64,000 nucleotides of DNA from Micromonospora musae (GCF_003626635.1 NZ_RAZT01000012.1:186001-250000), one strand, 5' to 3'; positions 17,060 to 26,979 are shown, counted from the stretch's first letter. Program-made: numbers and translations. Notes: generated from the letters alone by a model not told the origin.

Positions 17060-17962
17060 GTGGCGGATGTCGATGCGCCGACCGCCGTCGACGCGGTCTG
17101 GCAGCAGCAGGGAGTCTGGTCGCGGGCGGCCGGGCGGGCGCAGGGTCGGATCATCCGAGGCCGTCGCGCGGTCGCCGGGTTGACCATCGCGGCGGCCGTC
17201 GCTGGGACCGCCGCCGCCCAGTTCGGCGGGGTGCAGGCCGGCGTGAGTCGCGTCCTCGCGGTGCTCGCCGCCGTGGCGCTGGCGCTGGTCCCGGTGGCGG
17301 CCCGGGCGACCGGGCGGGAGGCGGTACAGGCGTGGACCCGGCTGCGGTCGGTCTCCGAGGCGCTCAAGGCCGACGTCTACCGTCACCTGGCCCGGGTGGC
17401 GCCGTTCTCCGGGCCCGAGCGGGACGTCGTGCTGCTGCGCCGGCTCGACGCCCTGGTCGACGACGTGGGTGACCTCGTCGGGCTGACGGTGGATCTGCCG
17501 CTCCTCCGTCGACAGCTGCCGACGGTCGCGGGCGTCGACTCGTACCTGACGCACCGCCTGGTGCAGCAGGTGGAGGCGTACTACCTTCCCGGCGCGCGGC
17601 AGATGGCCCGTCGGGCGGCCCGGATCCGGCTGGCGACCACCGCGCTGACCGTCGTCGGGGCGGTGCTCTCCGGCGTGGTCGGGGTGCTCGGTGACGGTCT
17701 CGGGCTGGCCGCCTGGGTGGGGGTGGTCGCCACGGTGACCACGGCGCTGGTCGGCTACGGCGCGGCCCAGCAGTTCGAGGCCCACCAGATCGAGTACGCC
17801 CGCACGGCCGACCAGTTGACCCGGCTCGGGCGGCTGCGGCGTGACGGGGCCGGCTGGTCCGACGACGACGCGTTCGTGGCCGAGTCGGAGCGGATCATCT
17901 CGGTCTCCAACGAGGCGTGGATGGCCAGGACCCTCGAGGAGGACGGGACCGCGCACCGCTGA
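17060..17962 (+). CDS. SLATT/DUF4231-type two-TM membrane protein
   Basis: The 300-residue protein has two pairs of hydrophobic stretches. One pair is at about residues 39-80 (LTIAAAVAGTAAAQFGG, then VLAVLAAVALALVPVA), and one is in the second half. Amphipathic helices between and after them are rich in Arg/Glu. This is the SLATT/DUF4231 pattern; relatives serve as membrane effectors in nucleotide-signalled defence systems, but stand-alone members are of unknown role. No cyclase or SLOG partner is adjacent. GTG 17060 is favoured over TTG 17039 because it sits at leaderless distance from TACGAT. Confidence 0.7.
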   Translation: MADVDAPTAVDAVWQQQGVWSRAAGRAQGRIIRGRRAVAGLTIAAAVAGTAAAQFGGVQAGVSRVLAVLAAVALALVPVAARATGREAVQAWTRLRSVSEALKADVYRHLARVAPFSGPERDVVLLRRLDALVDDVGDLVGLTVDLPLLRRQLPTVAGVDSYLTHRLVQQVEAYYLPGARQMARRAARIRLATTALTVVGAVLSGVVGVLGDGLGLAAWVGVVATVTTALVGYGAAQQFEAHQIEYARTADQLTRLGRLRRDGAGWSDDDAFVAESERIISVSNEAWMARTLEEDGTAHR

Positions 17963-18005
17963 CGTACACCGCCGTCGGTCCGAACTCGACGGTCCCGCCG
18001 AGGGA

Positions 18006-18034
18006 TTGACAGAACCTGTTGCGGCGCTGAGGAT
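18006..18034 (+). promoter_or_regulatory. Probable promoter of the M14 carboxypeptidase gene
   Basis: TTGACA (18006-18011), a 17-base spacer and GAGGAT (18029-18034) lie in the 311-bp gap 17963-18273. This implies a leader of about 230 bases. Nothing else is recognisable in the gap. Confidence 0.5.
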
Positions 18035-18273
18035 GATCCCAGTTCACCGACCGCCACCACGTCATCACCAACCCGTGACGCTGTCGCACATTCGGCGATG
18101 CGCGGCGTCCACCCCGGCGGTCGGCTTTCCCCACCACCTTTCCCGATCACCGTCGTGCGCCTGGTCACCGCAACGGCCGCGCCCGACTCGCCGGATGGAG
18201 CCGCGCACCCCGGGCGTGCCCCTCGGCAATCACCTTCGGCCTCCCGGCCGAACAGCCAGAAGGGCAGAGAACA

Positions 18274-20706
18274 TTGCCGTACCCAATGTCCCCGAGGTGG
18301 CGACGCCGCCTTCCCGTACCGGTGGCCCTGGCCGCGGCGACGGCAGTCGTACTGCTGGTCGGCCCGGCCTCGGCGGTCACGCCACAGGCCACCGCCCCCG
18401 CCGAGGCCGACCCGATCGCCGGGCAGCAGGCGAGCGTCGTCGAGGTGCTGCTCGACGGCACCGCGGAGCTGGACGCGCTCGTCGCCACCGGCGTCGACCT
18501 GGACCACCACGTCGAACGCACGGAGACCGGCGTCGTCGCGCAGGCCGTGATCACGCCGAGCGAGGCCGACCGGTTGACCGCCGCGGGCTTCACCCTCGGT
18601 GAGGTGCTGCACCGTCCGGCGGACGCCCGTGACCGCGTCGCGGAGCGCGAGGCGACCATCGCCGAGCACCGGTCGGAGAACCGGGAGTTCGCCGCCACCG
18701 CCGCCGACCCGACCGCGCCAGACGCCTCCGACGTCAAGATCATCCGCGCGGACTACTACACCTCCGGCACCGGCCAGGTCCTCTCCGTCGAGGCGAAGTG
18801 GGCGCAGGGCCAGACCGCCACGAACACGCTCACCGTCGAGCGGGACAGCGGGCCGGGCACCGCCATCGGCTCGGGCGGCACCCAGACCATCTCCCGCTTC
18901 GTCGACGCTGGCGTCTACCTCTACCACCGGGGCGCCGCGGCGGTGACCAGCCGCCCGCAGTACGTCCGGATCACCAGCCCCGCCGGCGACGTCGCCGTCG
19001 CGAAGGTGCGGGAGTGGCTGCCCACGCCGCGGACCGACCCGGAGGGGCCGGGCTACCAGAAGGACTTCGTCACCAGCTATCAGACGCCGACCGAGCTGTA
19101 CGCGCGGATCCAGCAGCTCGCCGCCGAGTTCCCGAAGCTGGCCGAGGTCGTCGAGCTCCCGTACAAGACCAACGGCTACCGTCGGCACGCCCAGGCGGTG
19201 CTCGGCGCCGCCAACGCCAGCCGGGTCGCGGTGGACTCGCTCGCCTGGGGTCACGAAGGTGGCAACGACGTCTCCGTCGAGCTGGCCGACCCGGGCGCCG
19301 GTAACGCCGCGCTGGGCGTGACCGTGACGGGCAACGCGATCCGCGTCAACCTCGCCACCGACGGTACGGGCGCGGTGATCAGCACCGCGGCGCAGGTGGC
19401 GGCGGCGCTGAACGCCAACGCCGGGACGCTGGTGCGGGCGTACACCTACCGGGGCAGCCCGGGCGACGGCGTGGTCGTCTCCGCGCCGCGGACCCAGCTC
19501 ACCGACGACCTGAGCGCCCCCGCCTCGGTCTCCCGCGACCCGCACCCGGTGTACGCGATCCGGATCGGCAAGCACCGCGACGGCTCGAAGCTGGGCGTGC
19601 TCGCGTACGCCCAGGAGCACGCCCGCGAGTGGGTGCCGCCGCTGGTCACCATCGAGACCGCCGAGCGGCTGCTGCGCAACTACGACCACGACGGCCGGAC
19701 CAAGCAGCTCCTGAACGACCTGGACATCTGGATCGCCCCGTCGATCAACCCGGACGGCGGCCACTACTCGTTCTACGACTTCAACTCCCAGCGCAAGAAC
19801 ATGACCAACCACTGCCCGACGACCGGGGCGGCCGACTTCCTCGGCCGGGACTCCTGGGGCGTGGACAACAACCGCAACTACACCGAGTACAGCCTCTTCG
19901 ACGGCTACTCGGGCGCCTCGTCGAGCTGCACCAGCGGCACCTACGCCGGCCCGAGCGAGCTGTCGGAGCCGGAGAACCGGAACCTCGACTGGCTGGCCTC
20001 CCGGCCGAACATCAAGTTCTCGATGAACCTGCACTCGTCGGGCAACTACTTCATGTGGTCGCCGGGCGCGTACGCGTTGCCGGACCGCACCTCGGCGCCG
20101 CGCCCGTCGCTCGCCGACGAGTCGTTCTTCTGGGGCGCCTCCTCGCGGATCCTCACCGCGATCAAGCAGCACCGGAACATGGCGGTCACCCCGGCCCGCA
20201 CCGGCCCGATCTCCGACGTGCTCTACTCGGCGGCGGGCAACTCCGGCGACATGCTCTGGTACAAGTACGGCATCTACGCCTGGAACTTCGAGGTCGGCAC
20301 GTCCTTCCAGCCGGAGTGGGACGAGGCGCACGCCGAGGCGATGGAGTTCTCCAACGGACTGGTCGAGCTGATGCGGGTCGCGCGGGACTTCGACTCGGAC
20401 AAGAAGCGCCCGGAGAGCACCATGAACGTCGCACCGAGCTCCAGCCCGGGCATGGTGAACGTGACGTTCGACGTCTCCGAGCCGGCGGCGGTCTTCTACA
20501 CCCTCGACGGCGCCAAGCCGACGTACGATTCCACGCTCTACGGTTCGGCCGGCATCCGGGAGGGCGGCGAGACGCTGACCGTCCGGGCCGGCACGGAGGT
20601 CCACTGGTTCTCCGTCGACGCCGCCGGGAACGTGGAGAAGAACTACCGTCCGGACGGCAAGGGCAACAACTACCGCAAGGGTAAGGCGGTCCTGCCGCGC
20701 AGGTGA
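18274..20706 (+). CDS. Secreted M14 zinc carboxypeptidase
   Basis: The 810-residue protein has a Sec signal peptide (VALAAATAVVLLVGPASA). The M14 catalytic domain has zinc ligands in YAQEHAREW (His and Glu near residues 449 and 452) and NLHSSGN (His near 586), and the catalytic Glu in WNFEVGTSF (near 672). SINPDGGHYS and DNNRNY fit the substrate site. A 100-residue beta-rich insert (about 315-415) sits between the first strand and the zinc motif. The C-terminus (about 715-800) resembles a chitobiase-type Ig domain. The start is TTG 18274, with AAGGG about nine bases upstream. It probably trims peptides outside the cell. Confidence 0.9.
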   Translation: MPYPMSPRWRRRLPVPVALAAATAVVLLVGPASAVTPQATAPAEADPIAGQQASVVEVLLDGTAELDALVATGVDLDHHVERTETGVVAQAVITPSEADRLTAAGFTLGEVLHRPADARDRVAEREATIAEHRSENREFAATAADPTAPDASDVKIIRADYYTSGTGQVLSVEAKWAQGQTATNTLTVERDSGPGTAIGSGGTQTISRFVDAGVYLYHRGAAAVTSRPQYVRITSPAGDVAVAKVREWLPTPRTDPEGPGYQKDFVTSYQTPTELYARIQQLAAEFPKLAEVVELPYKTNGYRRHAQAVLGAANASRVAVDSLAWGHEGGNDVSVELADPGAGNAALGVTVTGNAIRVNLATDGTGAVISTAAQVAAALNANAGTLVRAYTYRGSPGDGVVVSAPRTQLTDDLSAPASVSRDPHPVYAIRIGKHRDGSKLGVLAYAQEHAREWVPPLVTIETAERLLRNYDHDGRTKQLLNDLDIWIAPSINPDGGHYSFYDFNSQRKNMTNHCPTTGAADFLGRDSWGVDNNRNYTEYSLFDGYSGASSSCTSGTYAGPSELSEPENRNLDWLASRPNIKFSMNLHSSGNYFMWSPGAYALPDRTSAPRPSLADESFFWGASSRILTAIKQHRNMAVTPARTGPISDVLYSAAGNSGDMLWYKYGIYAWNFEVGTSFQPEWDEAHAEAMEFSNGLVELMRVARDFDSDKKRPESTMNVAPSSSPGMVNVTFDVSEPAAVFYTLDGAKPTYDSTLYGSAGIREGGETLTVRAGTEVHWFSVDAAGNVEKNYRPDGKGNNYRKGKAVLPRR

Positions 20707-20720
20707 CCACAGCCGTACCA

Positions 20721-20758
20721 CGACGGCCGCGGCGCTCCCTCGGGCGCCGCGGCCGTCG
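20721..20758 (+). terminator. Intrinsic terminator after the M14 gene
   Basis: A perfect 15-bp stem (20721-20735 with 20744-20758) and an 8-base loop, 14 bases after the stop. Confidence 0.8.
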
Positions 20759-20892
20759 CCTGTCCGGCATCGTGCGTGCTGGTGCGATCTGCCCTGACTT
20801 TTCCTGGCCGTATCACGTCCGAGGCCGCCACCACCAGGACCGATCACCTCACACGACCGGCTGCGTACCCCGTCTTCCCGCCGAATTCCCCC

Positions 20893-20951
20893 AGGATTAG
20901 CGTGTGATCAACTTCTCGACCCCCCTTGAGCGAGAAGTGGCGACTAATCCT
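20893..20951 (+). promoter_or_regulatory. Nested inverted repeats before the S8 protease gene
   Basis: The outer repeat AGGATTAG/CTAATCCT (20893-20900, 20944-20951) encloses the inner repeat ACTTCTCG/CGAGAAGT (20911-20918, 20931-20938). TAGCGT at 20898-20903 can serve as -10, placing the start point near 20910. The outer repeat would then act as DNA and the inner as a 5'-terminal mRNA hairpin. The ribosome site GAGGAG (20954-20959) follows at once. Confidence 0.6.
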
Positions 20952-20963
20952 GTGAGGAGCGAC

Positions 20964-23900
20964 ATGCTCAGAAGAACACGCTGGCTGGTGGCCGCCGCGG
21001 TGACAGCGACGGCGCTCGGCGCGGTGCCGGGCGGGCCGGCGTCAGCCGAACCCGGCCACTTCGCCGCGTCGAGCGCGGTGAGAGCCGACGCCGGCGGGAC
21101 GACCCACACGATCACGCTGCTGACCGGCGACGTGGTGACCGTACGAAGCAACGGCTCCGGGTGCCCGCAGGCGTCCGTGCAGCCCGCGAAGCCGAACGCG
21201 GTGTTCCACCAGTCGTGTGGCCCCGACGGCCACCTGCACATCACTCCGGCGAGCGTCGCGTCGAAGATCGGCGCGATTCTCGATCCGGACCTGTTCGACG
21301 TGACCACGCTGATCGCCGAGGGCTACGACGACGAGAGCACCACGACGCTGCCGGTGATCGTGCAGCCGGCCGTGAAGGCCGCCCGGGTGGCCGCGCTCGC
21401 CGACGTGCAGCAGCTACCGCTCATCGAGGCGGTCGCCGGACACGTGCCCAAGAAGAGCGAGGCGACGGCGAAGCTGGCGACGAACTCGTTGCTGGCGGGG
21501 GCGAAGAAGGTGTGGCTGGACCGCAAGGTCCGCGCCACCGGCCTGAGCACCACCCGGCCCACCGGCGTCGCGCCGATCGCCGGCAAGCAGCACGGCAGCG
21601 ACCTCGACTGGAACCTGGAGCAGATCGGCGCGCCCGACGCCTGGAAGGCGGGGTACACGGGCAAGGGTGTGCGCGTCGCGGTGCTCGACACCGGCGCCGA
21701 CTTCGCCCACCCCGACCTCGCCGGTCGCGTGGTGGAGAAGGCCGACTTCACCGTCGAGGGCGGCGACGCCGTCGACCACAACGGCCACGGAACGCACACC
21801 GCGTCCACCATCGCCGGCACCGGCGCCGCGGCCCACGGGCAGCGGCGTGGGGTCGCGCCCGACGCCCAGCTCGTGATCGGCAAGGTCCTCGACGACAACG
21901 GATTCGGCGACGACTCGCAGATCATCCGGGCCGTCGAGTGGGCGGCGGAGCGCGCGGACGTGATCAACATGAGCCTCGGTGGCGAGTCCGCCGACGACGG
22001 CAGCGACCCGCTCGCGCTCGCCGTCGACGCGGCCAGCCGCAAGACCGGCGCGCTCTTCGTGATCTCCTCCGGGAACAACGGCGGCGCGATCTCCGCGCCG
22101 GGATCGGCCGCGACGGCGCTGACCGTCGGTGCGGTCGACCGCGACGGCGAGCTGGCGGTCTTCTCCAGCCGCGGGCCGCTCGTCGACACGTCCGTGGCGA
22201 AGCCGGAGGTCGTGGCGCCGGGCGTCGACATCGTGGCCGCCCGGGCCGCGGGCACGAACCTGCAGGACCCGATCGACCAGTACTACGAGGGCCTCACGGG
22301 CACGTCGATGGCCGCCCCGCACACGGCCGGCGCGGCCGCGCTGCTGGTCCAGCGGCACCCGGACTGGAAGGCCGACCGGCTCAAGGCCGCGCTCGTCGGC
22401 GCCGCCGACCCGATGACCGCCGTCGACCCGTACGCCGTCGGCGCCGGCCGGCTCAACGCCGAGCGGGCGCTCTCCGGCCCGACCAGCGATCAGCCGACGG
22501 TCGACCTCGGCACCTTCGGCTACCCGCAGTCCGGCACCGCCGCGACGACGCTGACCTGGACCGGCGACAGCACGCCGGCCACGGTCAACCTCGACCTCGA
22601 CGTGACCGCCGTCAACCACGACGGAACCGTCGCGCCGCGCGGTGCGGTAACCCTCACCGCGAACAAGGTGAAGGTCAAGCGCGGCTCCACCGCCGGCACC
22701 ACGCTGCGGATCAACCGTGCCGCCCTGGCCGGCAAGCCGGGCTACTACCTCGCCACCGTCACCGCCCGGGCCGCCGGGCACAAGCCGGTCGCCACCACGC
22801 CGGTCAGCTTCTACGTCGAGCCGCGCAGCTTCGACCTGACGGTGAACACCAAGCCGATGGCCGACGTGCCGGAGGGCGCGGACAGCTACGTCGGCGTCCT
22901 GGTGACCAACCTCGACGACCCACTCATCTCCGCGGGCGGCGCGTTCTTCGCGCAGGGCGAGTCGGTGACGGTGCGGGTCGCGGAGGGACGGTACGCGGTC
23001 ACCGCCGCGTACACCTCGTACGACCCGGCCACCGACGCGCAGGCGGGGGCGTACGTCGGAGACACCGACGTGGCGATCCGCGGCAACCGGAGCATCACCC
23101 TCGACCCGGCGACGGCCCGGCCGGTGACGGCGATCGTCGACGGGGCGCCCACCACGCCGATCCTCGCCTCGTTCATCTACCAGCAGGCCGCGAAGAACGG
23201 CCAGTTCTGGTGGAACAGCGTCACCGGCCTCGGCGGCGGGGCGAAGGTCTCGGTGTCGCCGCTGCGCAAGCCGAGCATCGGCTCGCTGCGGGCGTACTCC
23301 GCCTTCTTCCTCCAGTCACCGCAGGGCACGGCGGACCCGTACGCCTACGATCTGGCCCACGAGTACACCGGCGGTGTTCCGGCCGACCCGACGTACCGGG
23401 TGAGCAAGGCCGAGCAGGCCAAGCTCGCCCGCGTCGACGAGCGGTTCAACCAGATGGACTCGCCGGAGATGTACACCTCGCTGCGGCGTGCCATGTTCGC
23501 GCCCGACGGGGTGTACCTGACCCAGCTCCGCAACTTCGACCTGCCGACGAACCGCACCTCCTACCTGTCGCCGGGCTACCTCTACATGGACGAGGCCGTC
23601 TACGGCGGCCTGCCCGCCCAGGAGCAGGTGCGCAGCTACCAGCCCGGTAGCCGGGATTCCAAGGTCTGGGCGCGGCAGCCGCTGCACTCCGACTGGGTCG
23701 ACGGGATCGTGAACAAGGGCGACGCACAGACGTGCGCCACCGCGCCGTCGCGGACGCGGGGCAACCTGCACGTCGACCTGGCCATGCTCACCGACCAGCA
23801 CGGGCGTGCCGACTGCCTCCAGGGTGGCGGCATCGGCCTGAACCGGAAGCTGTCGCTCTACCGCGATGGCAAGCTGGTCGAGGAGCGCAACGCCTCGCGG

Positions 23901-24356
23901 GCCGACTTCACGGTGCCGCAGCAGGCGGCGGACTACCGGGTGACCTTCGACCTCGACACGAGCCTGATCCTGCCCATCTCGACGAAGGTCAACACCTCCT
24001 GGACGTTCCGCTCGGCCGGCCCGACCGGCACGGGAAGCGTGCCGTTGCCGCTGCTCGCGGTCGACTACGCGCTGCCGATGGACGCCGGGAACCACCTCAC
24101 CGGTGGCACCGGCGAGTTCACCGTCCGGCAGACCAAGGGCGTGCCCACGCAGAAGGTGACCTCCTTCCAGGTGTGGACGTCGACCGACGACGGCAAGACG
24201 TGGCAGGTGGCCCGGGCCAGCCGCCACGACGACGCGTACCGCGTCGAGCTGCCGGCTCCCGCGGCGGGTCAGGCCGTCTCCCTGCGGGTGAAGGCCGGTG
24301 CCAGCGGTGGTAGCGGCATCGACCAGACGATCATCCGGGCATACAAGGCCGACTGA
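20964..24356 (+). CDS. Secreted S8 subtilisin-family serine protease
   Basis: The 1130-residue protein has a signal peptide (VAAAVTATALGAVPGGPASA), then an inhibitor-like propeptide to about residue 210. The subtilase domain has Asp near 242 (VAVLDTGADFAHPDL), His near 275 (NGHGTHTAS) and Ser near 448 (GTSMAAPHTAG). The C-terminal 600 residues form beta-sandwich modules of unknown binding role. The ATG at 20964 has GAGGAG four bases upstream; the ORF extension to 20904 is rejected. It lies behind the M14 gene but with its own promoter. It is likely an extracellular scavenging protease. Confidence 0.93.
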   Translation: MLRRTRWLVAAAVTATALGAVPGGPASAEPGHFAASSAVRADAGGTTHTITLLTGDVVTVRSNGSGCPQASVQPAKPNAVFHQSCGPDGHLHITPASVASKIGAILDPDLFDVTTLIAEGYDDESTTTLPVIVQPAVKAARVAALADVQQLPLIEAVAGHVPKKSEATAKLATNSLLAGAKKVWLDRKVRATGLSTTRPTGVAPIAGKQHGSDLDWNLEQIGAPDAWKAGYTGKGVRVAVLDTGADFAHPDLAGRVVEKADFTVEGGDAVDHNGHGTHTASTIAGTGAAAHGQRRGVAPDAQLVIGKVLDDNGFGDDSQIIRAVEWAAERADVINMSLGGESADDGSDPLALAVDAASRKTGALFVISSGNNGGAISAPGSAATALTVGAVDRDGELAVFSSRGPLVDTSVAKPEVVAPGVDIVAARAAGTNLQDPIDQYYEGLTGTSMAAPHTAGAAALLVQRHPDWKADRLKAALVGAADPMTAVDPYAVGAGRLNAERALSGPTSDQPTVDLGTFGYPQSGTAATTLTWTGDSTPATVNLDLDVTAVNHDGTVAPRGAVTLTANKVKVKRGSTAGTTLRINRAALAGKPGYYLATVTARAAGHKPVATTPVSFYVEPRSFDLTVNTKPMADVPEGADSYVGVLVTNLDDPLISAGGAFFAQGESVTVRVAEGRYAVTAAYTSYDPATDAQAGAYVGDTDVAIRGNRSITLDPATARPVTAIVDGAPTTPILASFIYQQAAKNGQFWWNSVTGLGGGAKVSVSPLRKPSIGSLRAYSAFFLQSPQGTADPYAYDLAHEYTGGVPADPTYRVSKAEQAKLARVDERFNQMDSPEMYTSLRRAMFAPDGVYLTQLRNFDLPTNRTSYLSPGYLYMDEAVYGGLPAQEQVRSYQPGSRDSKVWARQPLHSDWVDGIVNKGDAQTCATAPSRTRGNLHVDLAMLTDQHGRADCLQGGGIGLNRKLSLYRDGKLVEERNASRADFTVPQQAADYRVTFDLDTSLILPISTKVNTSWTFRSAGPTGTGSVPLPLLAVDYALPMDAGNHLTGGTGEFTVRQTKGVPTQKVTSFQVWTSTDDGKTWQVARASRHDDAYRVELPAPAAGQAVSLRVKAGASGGSGIDQTIIRAYKAD

Positions 24357-24373
24357 CCGTCCTCGCGTACGCG

Positions 24374-24406
24374 GTGCGGCCCCGGCACGATGTGCCGGGG
24401 CCGCAC
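24374..24406. terminator. Bidirectional terminator hairpin
   Basis: A perfect 15-bp stem (24374-24388 with 24392-24406) with a 3-base centre, between the convergent S8 and BNR genes. Confidence 0.8.
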
Positions 24407-24441
24407 TGTCGTTACGGCCGGTCGATCCGTCCGGCGTGCGG

Positions 24442-26832
24442 TCAGCCCTTGCGACAGGAGGCGAGCGCACCGACCACGCCGACCCCGGTGGGCTTCAGCG
24501 GCAGCCGGGTCGACGCCGCGGGGCACTTCGGGACGGTGAGGTCGTGGACGCCTCGGCCGAACGTGGCCGCGGTCAGTTGCCGGCTGGTCTCGTGGTAGCG
24601 CAGGTACATCACGGCGGCCTGGGGCAGGTTGGCGCCGAGTGCCGCCCACTCGCCGCCGTTCCACGCCGACATGAACACCCCGACGTCGGTGCCGACGAGC
24701 AGCAGACCGTCGGTGGTCGGCTCGACGAAGTTGACCGGCGCGTCCGGCAGGCCCCGTCCGATGTCGCGCCAGGTGGACCCGCCGTCGCGGGTGATCATCA
24801 CGTGGGCGCGATCGCTGCCGGAGCGGAAGCCGGAGAAGGTGGCGTAGGCGATGTTCTCGTCGGTCGGGTGCACCGCCACCCGGGTCACCCAGGTGCCGGG
24901 CAGCTGCCCCGGGTTCACCTGGTGCCAGGTGCCGCCGAGGTCGTCGGTCCACCAGAGCCGTCCGTCGTCCGTGCCGACGTAGAGCTTGTTCCCGTCGGTG
25001 GGCGCCGCGGCGATCGTGGTGATGGTGCCCCACGGGTAGCCGGACGGGTCGTTGGGGCCGCCGCCGGTGAGGTCGGGGCTGATCGGCGTCCAGGTGCGGC
25101 CGTTGTCGGTGGACCGGTTGACGATGTTGCCGGCGTAGTACATGACGTTCGGGTCGGTGGGGTCGAACTGCAGCGGCGTGAGCCAGTTGCGTCGGTCGGA
25201 GGTGGTCTGCCCGGCGCCGATGGTCTGGCGCGGGGCGGCGCCGGAGTTCTCCGAGCGGTAGCAGGAGCCGTACTGGCTGCACCCGAAGACGATGTTCGAC
25301 TGCTCCGGGTGGATGATCACCTGGAGTCCGTCGCCGCAGCCGATCGCGGTCCACGGCCCACCGACGCCGGTGTAGCCGCGGTTGCAGCCGTTGTCCTGCG
25401 CGCCGCCCACCTTCAGCACCGGGTCGGTCTCGGCGACGTCGACGGTGTAGAACTGCGTGTACGGCTCGTAGGTGGACTTCACCCAGCCGCTCGCGCCGTT
25501 GGCCTGCGACCGGTAGAAGCCACCGTCGTTGCCGAGGTAGACCCGGTCGGGCACCTTCGGATCCCAGCGCATCGTGTGCTGGTCGGCGTGCACTCCGCCC
25601 ACCGAGCTGAAGCTCTGCGCGCCGTCGGTGGAGCGCATCAGGTTCACGCCGGTGAGGAAGACGTGGTCGGCGTTGGTGGGGTCGACGAAGAGCTTGCCGA
25701 ACCACCAGCTGAAGGTGGACTGGGAGGCCTGGCCGGCGGTGACCGGCGTCTGGGTCCAGCTGTCTCCGCCGTCGTCGGAGCGGTAGAACGCGCGGAACGG
25801 GCCGAGTGCCGTGCCGACGTAGGCGTAGAGCCGCTGCGGGTCGTTGGGCGCGAGGGCGAGGCCCCACCGGCCCTGGTCGGCGTCGGTGGGCAGTCCGGTC
25901 GTCATCCGCTGCCAGGTACGGCCGCCGTTGTCGGAGCGCCAGAGACTGGAGCCGGGGCCGCCGTACGTGCGCTGGTGCGGCTCGCGCAGGTGGTCCCACA
26001 TCGCGGCGTACACCCGGCGGGGGTTGCTCGGGTCGATGACGACCTCGGTCGCGCCGGTGGTGGCGTTCGGTGGCGCGAGTACCCGTCGCCAGCTCTTTCC
26101 GGCGTTCTCGGAGAGGTAGACGCCCCGCTCGCCGCCGGGCACGAAGAGGTTGCCCGCGGCGGCGGCGAAGATCCGGTTCTCGTTGCCGGGGTCGATCGCG
26201 AAGCGGGCGATGGCGTGACTGCCTCGCAGGCCGACGTAGCGCCAGCTCTTGCCGCGGTCGGTGGAGCGGTAGATGCCGTCGCCGCCGAAGGTGATCGAGC
26301 CGCCGCCGGGTTGCGCCTCGCCGGTGCCGGCGAGCAGGACGCCCTTGCTGGTCATCGCGACTGCGCCCATGCTCTGCGTCCAGCCGTCCGGCCATGCCGT
26401 CTCGAACGTGGCGCCGGCGTCGCTGGAGCGCCAGATGCCGCCGGAGGCGGCGGCGATGAAGACCTGGTCGGGCACGTGCGGGTCGAGGGCGATGTCGACC
26501 ACCCGGCCGCCGATGTTGCTGGGCCCGAAGAAGTGCCATTTCCGTTCGGCCAGGTGGCGGTACGCCTTGCGGGTGTGACCGGCGACCTTCACGGCCTCGC
26601 CGCGGGCGCTGGCGTACTTGGCGGTGGAGAGCTCGGTGCTGCCGTCGCTCATCCGTTGGGCGGTCATCCACTCGTCGGGCAGCTCCATCGGCCCGGTGGG
26701 GGTGTTGGTGGAGAGCGACACCTCCGCTACGGGCCGTGGTGCCGAGGAGGCGGTGAGAGCGACCGTGGCCAGCAGCGCGACCGCCACTGTCATCGTGAGG
26801 CCGCGATATCTTCGGACGAGCGTGAGCTTCAT
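24442..26832 (-). CDS. Secreted BNR/VPS10-like beta-propeller protein
   Basis: The 796-residue protein has a signal peptide (VAVALLATVALTASSA) and many sialidase-type Asp boxes: SSDAGATFETAW, STDRGKSWRYV, SENAGKSWRRV, SDDGGDSWTQ, STDNGRTWTP, TRDGGSTWRD. These build one or two large propellers as in VPS10/xyloglucanase-like proteins. Catalytic residues of true sialidases are not recognisable, so glycan binding or hydrolysis is open. The ATG at 26832 follows GGGAGA. A four-residue KCPA and a terminal CRKG could form a disulfide. It is transcribed alone, from about 26900. Confidence 0.85.
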   Translation of the reverse strand: MKLTLVRRYRGLTMTVAVALLATVALTASSAPRPVAEVSLSTNTPTGPMELPDEWMTAQRMSDGSTELSTAKYASARGEAVKVAGHTRKAYRHLAERKWHFFGPSNIGGRVVDIALDPHVPDQVFIAAASGGIWRSSDAGATFETAWPDGWTQSMGAVAMTSKGVLLAGTGEAQPGGGSITFGGDGIYRSTDRGKSWRYVGLRGSHAIARFAIDPGNENRIFAAAAGNLFVPGGERGVYLSENAGKSWRRVLAPPNATTGATEVVIDPSNPRRVYAAMWDHLREPHQRTYGGPGSSLWRSDNGGRTWQRMTTGLPTDADQGRWGLALAPNDPQRLYAYVGTALGPFRAFYRSDDGGDSWTQTPVTAGQASQSTFSWWFGKLFVDPTNADHVFLTGVNLMRSTDGAQSFSSVGGVHADQHTMRWDPKVPDRVYLGNDGGFYRSQANGASGWVKSTYEPYTQFYTVDVAETDPVLKVGGAQDNGCNRGYTGVGGPWTAIGCGDGLQVIIHPEQSNIVFGCSQYGSCYRSENSGAAPRQTIGAGQTTSDRRNWLTPLQFDPTDPNVMYYAGNIVNRSTDNGRTWTPISPDLTGGGPNDPSGYPWGTITTIAAAPTDGNKLYVGTDDGRLWWTDDLGGTWHQVNPGQLPGTWVTRVAVHPTDENIAYATFSGFRSGSDRAHVMITRDGGSTWRDIGRGLPDAPVNFVEPTTDGLLLVGTDVGVFMSAWNGGEWAALGANLPQAAVMYLRYHETSRQLTAATFGRGVHDLTVPKCPAASTRLPLKPTGVGVVGALASCRKG

Positions 26833-26979
26833 GCGGTGTCTCCCTGTCCACGCGTGGTGACGACCGGGAAAGCGGTCTCCATCGATTCAAGCTAGACAGT
26901 CGAGTGACGTACGTCACCGGGCATCTGTCGCCGATTGGCACCCTCTGCTTAGGACAGCTGTCGATGCCGATCTCCGCTC

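Noticed and set aside
14969..17956. 995-codon open frame on the minus strand
   Set aside because: It is antisense to the TetM-like and SLATT genes, has His/Arg/Pro/Gly-rich shadow composition and no ribosome site; it follows from high GC.
17755..20847. 1030-codon open frame on the minus strand
   Set aside because: It covers the M14 gene on the opposite strand, with no domain and typical antisense composition.
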